Part shown: piece after piece, positions 1-5,898 of the stretch
How the letters are laid out: every line of letters starts with the position of its first letter
Position numbering within the stretch: the stretch's first letter is position 1
DNA from: Jiangellaceae bacterium
GTDB taxonomy: Bacteria; Actinomycetota; Actinomycetes; Jiangellales; Jiangellaceae
Reading direction: 5' to 3'
Assembly (NCBI GenBank): GCA_030146385.1
Contig: JASLBX010000181.1
Coordinates: forward strand, 1-6,138
Length of the DNA: 6,138 bases
Position numbers and translations under genes: made by a program
The notes under the pieces: model-generated
The model's input: the letters and a program-made list of their open reading frames with translations, nothing else
Database searches by the model: none
Told to the model about the DNA's origin: nothing

Positions 1-17
1 CAGGGCAGACTGGGGGG

Positions 18-812
18 ATGGGACGGGTGACAGCGCGCCGCCGGGTCGTTCGGGTTCGGGACGGACGCACCTCCGCGCGCGCTGACACGGTCGCCGTGGA
101 AGAGCCGCTCGTCGTGCGGGTGGGCGACGCTGCGCTGACGCTCACCATGCGCACGCCCGGCGACGACTTCGACCTGGTCGCCGGGTGGCTGGTCAGCGAG
201 GGCGCGGTCGCTCAGACGCAGGACATCGTGGGCATGCGGCTGTGCCCCGACGAGGACAACACGGTCGAGGTCGCGCTTGCCCATGGGATCACCCCGCCGA
301 AGCCCCGTGCCTTCGCCACAACAAGCGCCTGCGGCGTGTGCGGAGCGGACACGATCGTCGAGGTTCACAGCGCTCTGCGGTGGGCCGTCGCCGAAGATCA
401 GGTGACGTTCGACCTGGGCACGTTCGCCAAGCTCCCCGACCTGTTGCGTGCCCACCAGCGGGTCTTCGACCGGACGGGCGGCCTGCACGCAGCCGGGTTG
501 TTCACGTCGACCGGCGAGCCCGTCTATGTACGGGAGGACGTCGGCCGCCACAACGCCGTCGACAAGGTCGTCGGTGCGGCGCTGCGCGACGGCCGGCTGC
601 CGCTGGCCGGGCACGTCCTGCAGGTGAGCGGCCGCGCGTCGTTCGAGCTGGTCCACAAGGCGGTGCAGGCAGGCATTCCGGCGCTTTCCGCCGTCTCCGC
701 GCCGTCGAGCCTAGCCGTCGACCTCGCCGAAGAGTGCGGCCTGACGCTGCTGGGGTTCGTCCGGGACGGCGGCATGAACGTCTACACCCGCGGGGACCGC
801 ATCGCGGCGTGA
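18..812 (+). CDS. fdhD: FdhD, formate dehydrogenase accessory sulfurtransferase
   Basis: FdhD passes sulfur from a cysteine desulfurase to the molybdenum/tungsten-bis-MGD cofactor of formate dehydrogenase in the cytoplasm, and the enzyme is inactive without it. The 264-aa protein has normal family length. It shows TMRTPGDDFDL (43-53), the Cys-x-x-Cys pair C105/C108 in SACGVCG that carries the sulfur, RVFDRTGGLHAAGLF (148-162), REDVGRHNAVDK (172-183), SGRASFE (204-210) and SAPSSLAVDLA (227-237). All are FdhD hallmarks. I start at ATG 18 because the N-terminus MGRVT..RR..R.RDG matches actinobacterial FdhD proteins. Its G-run sits directly against the ATG, so GTG 27 is an alternative start. No formate dehydrogenase gene lies in the window; it may be upstream or elsewhere. 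The stop lies 11 nt from the convergent acetyltransferase stop, with no clear terminator hairpin between them. Confidence 0.96.
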   Translation: MGRVTARRRVVRVRDGRTSARADTVAVEEPLVVRVGDAALTLTMRTPGDDFDLVAGWLVSEGAVAQTQDIVGMRLCPDEDNTVEVALAHGITPPKPRAFATTSACGVCGADTIVEVHSALRWAVAEDQVTFDLGTFAKLPDLLRAHQRVFDRTGGLHAAGLFTSTGEPVYVREDVGRHNAVDKVVGAALRDGRLPLAGHVLQVSGRASFELVHKAVQAGIPALSAVSAPSSLAVDLAEECGLTLLGFVRDGGMNVYTRGDRIAA

Positions 813-823
813 GACAGCGGCCG

Positions 824-1339
824 TCAGGCGGATCGCGTCGGAACCCAGAAGCGCAGTTTGCCGTCGCGGCGATCCTCGAACTGCCCGCCGGCGTTCTCGA
901 TCACCCGCCGGGACGGGAAATTGTCGACGTCACACGTGACCAGCACGGGATCGATGCCGAGGTCCCGGCACCACGGAAGCGCCTGCCGGAGCATCGCGGT
1001 CGCGTGCCCTCGACGCCGAGCCGACGGCCGCACGTCGTAGCCCACGTGGCCGCCATAGTCGCGGAGCCAGGGCGTCAGCCGGTGCCGGATCGACAGCCGG
1101 CCCAGAAACTCGTCCCCCTCGACGAACCACAAGTAGGTGGCCGGAACCCAGCCGGCCGGGCGCGGGGCGTCCTCGTTCGCCTCAGCGAGCTGGGAGGCCA
1201 CATACGCCGCGAACGCCGACTCGTCGCGGAGGCGCTCAACGTCCAGGAACTCCGCCCACGTGGGGTTGTACCCAGGTTCGGCGACAGCGTCGAGCCAGGA
1301 CTTGTGAACGTCCACCGTCGGGCGGATGAGGTGCGCCAC
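824..1339 (-). CDS. GNAT-family N-acetyltransferase (COG3981-like)
   Basis: This is a predicted acetyl-CoA-dependent acetyltransferase; the substrate is unknown. The 171-aa reading begins VAHLIRPTVDVHKSW, where homologues of this group usually start. It contains ATYLWFVEGDEFLGRLSIRHRL (about 67-88), then GGHVGYDVRPSARRRGHAT (about 96-114), which includes the RRRGHA acetyl-CoA pyrophosphate loop, and VTCDVDNFPSRRVIENAGG (about 134-152), the usual C-terminal GNAT block. The start is uncertain. GTG 1339 fits the homology, with only a weak AGG three bases upstream. GTG 1399 would give 191 aa and overlap the upstream methyltransferase stop as GTGA, but its GGAGG is only one base from the start codon. 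The extra 20 residues look unconserved. The gene follows the O-methyltransferase on the same strand and is probably co-transcribed with it. Nothing visible links its function to the sigma-factor operon. Confidence 0.88.
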   Translation of the reverse strand: MAHLIRPTVDVHKSWLDAVAEPGYNPTWAEFLDVERLRDESAFAAYVASQLAEANEDAPRPAGWVPATYLWFVEGDEFLGRLSIRHRLTPWLRDYGGHVGYDVRPSARRRGHATAMLRQALPWCRDLGIDPVLVTCDVDNFPSRRVIENAGGQFEDRRDGKLRFWVPTRSA

Positions 1340-1395
1340 ACACCTATCATCGCCGACGCCCGGCAGATCATTCCGTGCGTGAACCGGCCGGCCCG

Positions 1396-2079
1396 TCACG
1401 CCTCCGGAGGCGCCGGCTCCCGCTTGACGGCCACCAGCAGGCCGTCCCCCACGGGGAGCATGGCCGGAAGCAGATTCTCGTCCTCCCGGACCGCCTTGCC
1501 GAGCTCGCGGATCGTGACGGTGTCATGGTCGCGCTGCGCGGGGTCGGCGACGCGGTCGTGCCACAACGCGTTGTCGAACGCGACGATGCCGCCCGGCCGG
1601 AGCAGCCTGATCGCCTGCTGGAGGTAATCGGCGTACTCGGCCTTCTCGGCGTCGCAGAACACCAGGTCGTAGGCGCCGTCGGTGAGCCGGGGCAGGACGT
1701 CCAGCGCGGCGCCTGTGATCAGGCGCGTGCGGTTGTGGGGGACGCGGGCCTCCGTGAAGGCTTCGCGCGCCAACCGCTGGTGTTCGGATTCGATGTCGAC
1801 GCTTGTCAGCACTCCGTCCGAGCGCATGCCGGCGAGCAGGTACAGGCCGGACACCCCGGCGCCGGTGCCGATCTCGACGACGGTACGAGCCTCGATGGCG
1901 GCGGCGAGCAGGCGTAGCACGACACCCGCGCCCTGCCCGACCGGGACGGCGCCGACCTCGGCGGCTCGCTGCCGAGCCTGCGTGATGACCTTGTCCTCTT
2001 CGACGAAGCCCTCGGCGTAGACCCACGACTCAGGGCTGATGCTGGAAGTAATGGCGGCCTCCTCGAACGAGCGACACAC
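1396..2079 (-). CDS. SAM-dependent O-methyltransferase (class I, COG4122; Rv1220c-like)
   Basis: A predicted small-molecule O-methyltransferase of the caffeoyl-CoA/catechol type, soluble, about 227 aa, which is normal for the family. The SAM-binding motif I is [16 protein letters not shown] (67-82), followed by the acidic residue D95 in VDIE that contacts the ribose. [13 protein letters not shown] (141-153) and FDNALW (168-173) supply D143, D169 and N170, which match the divalent-metal ligands of the Mg-dependent group. The C-terminal [14 protein letters not shown] is a family signature. A gene of this type divergent from sigE is also found in M. tuberculosis (Rv1220c), so the pairing is conserved, but its substrate is unknown. 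The start is unsettled: GTG 2079 has no good Shine-Dalgarno, while GAGGAGG at 2064-2058 sits 5 nt ahead of an in-frame ATT at 2052. Conserved sequence begins only near ESWVYAEGF, so it does not decide between them. Confidence 0.93.
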   Translation of the reverse strand: MCRSFEEAAITSSISPESWVYAEGFVEEDKVITQARQRAAEVGAVPVGQGAGVVLRLLAAAIEARTVVEIGTGAGVSGLYLLAGMRSDGVLTSVDIESEHQRLAREAFTEARVPHNRTRLITGAALDVLPRLTDGAYDLVFCDAEKAEYADYLQQAIRLLRPGGIVAFDNALWHDRVADPAQRDHDTVTIRELGKAVREDENLLPAMLPVGDGLLVAVKREPAPPEA

Positions 2080-2098
2080 CGAAGCTTAGACGCCTCAT

Positions 2099-2125
2099 GG
2101 AACCGCAGCGTGTCTTCGACGCGTT
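2099..2125 (+). promoter_or_regulatory. Candidate ECF-type promoter P1 upstream of sigE
   Basis: GGAACC starts at 2099, and a CGTT lies at 2122-2125, giving GGAAC-N19-GTT. This fits the -35/-10 pattern used by actinobacterial SigE/SigH/SigR-type ECF sigma factors. It points toward sigE in the divergent intergenic region and would start transcription near 2132, leaving a leader of about 120 nt. It is called by pattern only. Autoregulation by SigE, or control by another ECF factor, is an inference. Confidence 0.45.
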
Positions 2126-2165
2126 GCTGAGGCAGGTGCGTCGTCGGCATCAGCGGCACTTTTCG

Positions 2166-2191
2166 GGAACAGCCCGCTCCGAAAGTTGGTT
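2166..2191 (+). promoter_or_regulatory. Candidate ECF-type promoter P2 upstream of sigE
   Basis: GGAAC at 2166-2170 is followed after 18 nt by GTT at 2189-2191, a second match to the GGAAC-N18-GTT ECF promoter pattern. Transcription would start near 2197, about 55 nt ahead of the preferred GTG start at 2253 and just ahead of ATG 2214. A 6-bp direct repeat CGAAAG (2180-2185 and 2193-2198) flanks the -10 element and could be a regulator half-site or chance. The match is by eye only. Confidence 0.5.
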
Positions 2192-2240
2192 ACGAAAGGA
2201 GTCATCGGTCACGATGGCAGTGGCAGTCTGGCCGGGCGAG

Positions 2241-2245
2241 GGAGG
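2241..2245 (+). promoter_or_regulatory. Ribosome binding site that sets the sigE start
   Basis: GGAGG lies 7 nt before GTG 2253, a near-ideal Shine-Dalgarno. The alternative ATG at 2214 has AAAGGAG 12 nt away, which is too far to be optimal. Codons between 2214 and 2252 have many A or T third bases, unlike the coding sequence downstream. That supports 2253 as the main start. Confidence 0.65.
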
Positions 2246-2252
2246 TGTTCTG

Positions 2253-2897
2253 GTGTCCGATGCCGATGAGGGGGGCCGCGAGAGCGGCGGCATCTCCGAA
2301 CCCAGGGCACTTCCGGCGCCGTCCGACTGGACGCCTCCGAGCTGGGACGACGTGGTCCGCGAGCATTCCGCACGCGTCTACCGGCTGGCCTACCGCCTGA
2401 CCGGCAACCAGCACGACGCCGAGGACCTGACCCAGGATGTGTTCATCCGGGTGTTCCGGTCGCTATCGACGTACACCCCCGGCACGTTCGAGGGCTGGCT
2501 GCACCGCATCACCACGAACCTGTTCCTCGACATGGTCCGGCGGCGGCAGCGGATCCGGTTCGACGCGCTCGGCGACGACGCCGCTGAGCGGCTGTCCGGA
2601 CGCGAGCCGGCGCCCGACCGCCTACTTGCCGACCAGCAGCTCGACTCCGACGTACAAAGCGCGCTGGACTCGTTGCCTCCAGACTTCCGGGCCGCCGTCG
2701 TGCTGTGCGACATCGAGGGCCTGTCCTACGAGGAGATCGCCGCCACGCTCGGCGTCAAGCTGGGGACCGTGCGCAGCCGTATCCACCGCGGCCGCGCCCA
2801 ACTGCGGGCGGCCCTGGAGCACCGCGCGCCTCGCTCGACCCTTCTCGACGACGCCGCTGCGGAGGCCGACCCAGCCGAGACGAGGGAGGAGGCCTGA
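2253..2897 (+). CDS. sigE: ECF RNA polymerase sigma factor SigE
   Basis: An extracytoplasmic-function sigma-70 factor that directs RNA polymerase to envelope-stress promoters. Read from GTG 2253 it is 214 aa. After a short variable N-terminus, sigma region 2 spans about 32-98 ([17 protein letters not shown], then [15 protein letters not shown], then [22 protein letters not shown]). Region 4 spans about 132-188 ([23 protein letters not shown], then [20 protein letters not shown]), with the helix-turn-helix at about 158-180. These blocks are close to those of M. tuberculosis SigE, and gene order agrees. A 227-aa form from ATG 2214 is possible, and M. tuberculosis sigE is likewise known for several promoters and translation starts. 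The ORF stays open back to ATG 2097, but that overlaps the P1 promoter match. The stop TGA directly abuts the rseA ATG, so the two are probably translationally coupled, as is usual for a sigma/anti-sigma pair. Confidence 0.95.
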   Translation: MSDADEGGRESGGISEPRALPAPSDWTPPSWDDVVREHSARVYRLAYRLTGNQHDAEDLTQDVFIRVFRSLSTYTPGTFEGWLHRITTNLFLDMVRRRQRIRFDALGDDAAERLSGREPAPDRLLADQQLDSDVQSALDSLPPDFRAAVVLCDIEGLSYEEIAATLGVKLGTVRSRIHRGRAQLRAALEHRAPRSTLLDDAAAEADPAETREEA

Positions 2898-3449
2898 ATG
2901 AAGCACCTCGGTGAACGCGTAACCGCGTTGTTCGACGAGCAACTCGACCACGAAGCTCGCGACGCCGCCCTCGCTCATCTCGCCCAATGCTCTGCATGCC
3001 AGGCCGCCGTCGCCGCGGAACGCTCGGTCGCGTCCACGCTGCGGAGCCTTCCTGACGTCCAGCCGTCCGAGAAGCTCGTCCAGATTCTGCTCGCCCTCCC
3101 CGGACCGGACGCCCCGCTTCCGCCCGAACGGCGGCCCTTCCCGGGCGCCGCACCGGCACCGGCCAGGTGGCGTACGGACGGCGTTACCCGCGGAGTCCCG
3201 CAGCAGCGCCAGCCGCACGGCGGCACCACGCCGTCGTCCCGGCGCTCGGGCGTCCGGTATGCCGTGGCGGGCTCGATGTCGGTGGGGGTCCTTGCTGTCG
3301 CGCTGGCATCGCTGGGCGGCGAGCCCGAGGATGCCGTCGTACCACCTACCCAGCAGTTCACCGTGGAGCACGCCCGGTCGTCCGGCGCGCTGCCCTTTGC
3401 CGATCCGTCCTCGGTCGTCGTTCCGGCGAGCGTGGCGCAGGAACCGTAG
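2898..3449 (+). CDS. rseA: Membrane-anchored zinc-type (ZAS) anti-sigma factor, RseA-like
   Basis: Predicted to bind SigE in the cytoplasm and keep it from RNA polymerase until a stress signal releases it. The N-terminal zf-HC2/ZAS domain (1-55) carries the H-x3-C-x2-C motif HLAQCSAC (H27, C31, C34), which binds zinc or acts as a thiol switch in this family. A Pro/Arg-rich linker (about 65-117) leads to one predicted transmembrane helix (about 120-141, YAVAGSMSVGVLAVALASLGG). An outer tail of about 42 residues follows. GGGAGGAGG at 2884-2892 gives an excellent Shine-Dalgarno 5 nt from ATG 2898, immediately after the sigE stop. The membrane anchor and the adjacent rseB suggest signal relay by regulated cleavage, as in E. 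coli RseA, but the sequence is not homologous to E. coli RseA. The symbol follows the M. tuberculosis locus name. Confidence 0.9.
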   Translation: MKHLGERVTALFDEQLDHEARDAALAHLAQCSACQAAVAAERSVASTLRSLPDVQPSEKLVQILLALPGPDAPLPPERRPFPGAAPAPARWRTDGVTRGVPQQRQPHGGTTPSSRRSGVRYAVAGSMSVGVLAVALASLGGEPEDAVVPPTQQFTVEHARSSGALPFADPSSVVVPASVAQEP

Positions 3450-3451
3450 TG

Positions 3452-4537
3452 ATGCCGACGCGGTCAGCCGTCGTCCGCCACATCACGCCGACCATCGTTG
3501 TGGGGCTGGTCGCCGGAGTCCTCGTGGTCGGAGCGCTAGTGGCGCCCGCGCACGCGCACAAAGCCCGGAGTGATCGTGACGATTCCCGCGCCGTTTCGTT
3601 GCTCTACCGCGCCATGGACGCGCCCGACCGGCTGAACTACGTCGGTACCCAGTTCGTGAGTGCGTGGTCGGCGCTCGACCGGTCAAATTCGACCAGCGCG
3701 ATCGTCCAGGTCCGGCACACCGCCGACGCCACGACGCTGGTCATAGACCACGATGCACAGGCGATGACGCTTCCGTCGCAGGGCCAGTCAGGGCTGGCCG
3801 GCGACGATGGTCCCATCGGCCTGCTGGTCAAGGCCTACGACGTCGAGTTGCTGGGGCAGGGCCGGGTCGCCGGCCGTCATACGGACGTCGTGGGCGCCCG
3901 CCGCCTGGACGGGACGCTTGCCGCCCGGTTGTGGCTGGACGCGGAGTACGCGTTGGCGTTGCGCCGCGAGGTCTACGACAAGGCCGGGCGCACGGTGTCC
4001 GCCAGCGCGTTCGTCGAGATCGAGCTCGCTCCGGTCCAGTCGCGGTTCGTGGCGGCATCGCCCCGGACGTGGGCGTCGACGGCTGGTCTGGCGGCCGTCC
4101 CGTCCCAGCTGTCGCACGCCGATCTGGCAGACCTGCGCGCGAACGGCTGGCGATGCCTGTCCGACCTCGGCGGCGAGCTCATGCTTTACGACGCGGCCCG
4201 CTACGACGACGCCATCCGGCTCAGCTACTCCGACGGTGTCGCGAACGTGTCGGTGTTCGAGCAACCCGGCTACCTGGACCCGGACACCCTCAAGGGATTC
4301 GACCGGAACAAGCACGGCGACGGAATCGTCTACACCTCGCCCGGCCCGCCGAGCCAGTTCGTGTGGGCCACCGCCGACGGCAGGGTGATCACTGTGGTGG
4401 CCGACGGATCGATCGAGACGGTCGACTCTGTGCTCGAGGAGTATCCACCTAGCGAGTCGAGTGCTCCCTCTGGCGTTTTCCACCGGATCGCACGAGGGGC
4501 CAAGAAGTTGGTCTCCTGGCTGAACCCATTCGACTAG
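3452..4537 (+). CDS. RseB/MucB-like sigma-E regulatory protein, exported
   Basis: In Proteobacteria, RseB/MucB binds the periplasmic part of the anti-sigma factor and shields it from proteolysis until lipid or mislocalised envelope material displaces it. This 361-aa protein has a signal peptide or anchor (hydrophobic 11-31, likely cleavage after AHA at 33-35). The N-terminal LolA-like domain contains LLYRAMDAPDRLNYVGTQF (50-68) and GRVAGRHTDVVGARRLDG (137-154), then ARLWLDAEYALALRREVYD (158-176). The C-terminal domain contains LRANGWRC (228-235) and LSYSDGVANVSVFEQPGYL (257-275). Both domains match the MucB/RseB family. The tail (341-361) is basic and amphipathic and ends WLNPFD. GTG 3449, which shares a base with the rseA stop TAG, is an alternative start one codon upstream; AGGAA at 3439-3443 serves either. 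Position right after rseA supports the role. That it binds RseA is inferred. Confidence 0.88.
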   Translation: MPTRSAVVRHITPTIVVGLVAGVLVVGALVAPAHAHKARSDRDDSRAVSLLYRAMDAPDRLNYVGTQFVSAWSALDRSNSTSAIVQVRHTADATTLVIDHDAQAMTLPSQGQSGLAGDDGPIGLLVKAYDVELLGQGRVAGRHTDVVGARRLDGTLAARLWLDAEYALALRREVYDKAGRTVSASAFVEIELAPVQSRFVAASPRTWASTAGLAAVPSQLSHADLADLRANGWRCLSDLGGELMLYDAARYDDAIRLSYSDGVANVSVFEQPGYLDPDTLKGFDRNKHGDGIVYTSPGPPSQFVWATADGRVITVVADGSIETVDSVLEEYPPSESSAPSGVFHRIARGAKKLVSWLNPFD

Positions 4538-4558
4538 TCGGGCTGAAAGAATCTTGTC

Positions 4559-5845
4559 ATGAGTCACGAGCAGGAACCTCCCGGTTCTGGTTGGTCGCGG
4601 CCCGGGCCGTGGCCGGATTCAGGTCCGGAGACGGATCCTGCCCGGTGGCCGGAGCCTGCCCCGGAGCCGAGTGCTGCTCCGGGGCCGGCCTTCCAGCAGG
4701 CGCCCGAGCCGCAGGGTGACGAGTCGCAAGCACATGACCCGTGGGTGAGCCCGCGCGAGCAGCCGCGCGAACGGTCAGGCCCCACCGCCGGCGCGCTGGC
4801 CGGCGGCGCGGCGGCCATCGCCCTGCTGGCCGGCTCGGCCGGCGCGCTGACCGCCTCATTGATCGAGCCCGAGCCCGAGAACGGCAACACGTCGGTCGTC
4901 ACCGTGCTCGGCACCGACCCTGCGTCCCTCGAGGGTGACCCGCCGGACTCGGTGGCGGACGTGGCGGCTTCGGTGCTCGCGAGTGTGGTGTCGGTTTCCG
5001 CAGGGGAGGGCACCGGCTCCGGGTTCGTGATCTCCGAAGACGGTTACATCGTTACTAATCACCATGTTGTTCGGGGCGGGGATGAGATCGAGCTCGCCTT
5101 CATTGACGGGAGCCGCGAGCAGGCCGAGATCGTCGGGACGAGCGCCAGCTATGACCTCGCGGTGCTTCTCGTCGATCGCGACGATCTAACACCCGTCGTA
5201 CTCGGAGACACGGACAGCGTCGACGTGGGCGATCCGGTCCTGGCCATCGGCAGCCCGCTCGGGTTGGAAGGCACTGTCACCAGTGGCATCGTGTCCGCGC
5301 TCAACCGCCCGGTGACCGCCACGCGCCAGGGCGAGCAGGCCTTCATCAATGCGCTCCAAACGGACGCCGCCATCAACCCCGGCAACTCCGGAGGCCCGCT
5401 GGTGGACTCGCAGGGACGGGTGATCGGGGTCACCTCGGCGATCGCGACGCTCGGTTTCTCCGGCACATCGGGGGGCAGCATCGGTCTGGGCTTCGCCATC
5501 CCCATCGACCAGGCCCGGCGCACGGCGGAGCAGATCATCGCGACCGGCGAAGCCCAGTACCCGGTGATGGGCGTTCGGCTGGACCCGTCCTACGACGAGC
5601 CGGGAGCACGGATCGCAGAGGACGGCGAGGACGGCCCCGGAGTGGTTCCGAACGGTCCTGCTGAGCGGGTGGGCATGCGTCCCGGCGATGTGATCGTGGC
5701 CATCGACGGCCGTCCGGTAGCGACACCTGACGAGCTCGTGGTCCTCCTGCGGACACGGGCGCCGGGCGACGAGGTCACCCTGCGGTACGTCCGGAACGGC
5801 GTCGAGGAAGAGGTGACCTTGACCCTGGACTCGGAGACGGGCTGA
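4559..5845 (+). CDS. htrA: HtrA/DegP-family serine protease, membrane-anchored, trypsin + PDZ
   Basis: An envelope quality-control protease whose catalytic domain faces outward. The 428-aa protein has a cytoplasmic, disordered tail rich in Pro, Glu and Trp (1-75), one transmembrane helix (about 78-102) and a linker (103-135). The trypsin-like domain (about 136-330) has a complete triad: H169 in TNHHVV, D199 in YDLAVL, and S277 in NPGNSGGPLV. A single PDZ domain follows (about 336-425, with VGMRPGDVIVAIDGRPV at 371-387). The architecture is that of DegS and of actinobacterial HtrA (Rv1223). It starts 21 nt after the rseB stop, with a weak GAAAGA (4545-4550) 8 nt before ATG 4559. It is therefore in the same operon and probably SigE-controlled. 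Whether it cleaves RseA, as DegS does in E. coli, or only clears misfolded proteins cannot be told from the sequence. Confidence 0.95.
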   Translation: MSHEQEPPGSGWSRPGPWPDSGPETDPARWPEPAPEPSAAPGPAFQQAPEPQGDESQAHDPWVSPREQPRERSGPTAGALAGGAAAIALLAGSAGALTASLIEPEPENGNTSVVTVLGTDPASLEGDPPDSVADVAASVLASVVSVSAGEGTGSGFVISEDGYIVTNHHVVRGGDEIELAFIDGSREQAEIVGTSASYDLAVLLVDRDDLTPVVLGDTDSVDVGDPVLAIGSPLGLEGTVTSGIVSALNRPVTATRQGEQAFINALQTDAAINPGNSGGPLVDSQGRVIGVTSAIATLGFSGTSGGSIGLGFAIPIDQARRTAEQIIATGEAQYPVMGVRLDPSYDEPGARIAEDGEDGPGVVPNGPAERVGMRPGDVIVAIDGRPVATPDELVVLLRTRAPGDEVTLRYVRNGVEEEVTLTLDSETG

Positions 5846-5898
5846 TTGGGCCGTACTCTGGAGCGAGGTACCTGTCCGGGCCAGTAGAGGGAGCCGCC

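Noticed and set aside
805..830. Terminator between the convergent fdhD and acetyltransferase genes
   Set aside because: The gap is only 11 nt, and I see no stable stem followed by a T-run in either direction.
185..1627. A long + strand open frame of about 480 codons crossing fdhD and the region antisense to the acetyltransferase and methyltransferase
   Set aside because: Its product is Arg/Pro-rich low-complexity sequence without recognisable motifs, typical of a GC-rich shadow frame. The overlapping fdhD, GNAT and methyltransferase genes have clear family motifs.
2622..3371. A - strand open frame of about 249 codons opposite sigE and rseA
   Set aside because: It lies entirely antisense to two well-supported genes, and its product shows no domain. 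GC-rich antisense frames are often open by chance.
3167..3451. Upstream in-frame extension of the RseB-like gene into rseA
   Set aside because: The extension encodes Arg/Ala/Gly-rich sequence in a shadow frame of rseA. A signal peptide begins exactly at 3452 after a fitting ribosome site.
4305..4331. GGAAC followed about 17 nt later by CGTC inside the RseB-like gene, as an internal ECF promoter for htrA
   Set aside because: The -10 would be GTC rather than GTT and lies about 230 nt before htrA. The motif is explained by coding sequence.
4573..4590. GGAACC near the start of htrA with nearby GTT
   Set aside because: The spacing to GTT is too short (7 or 13 nt), and a start site there would lie inside the htrA coding region.
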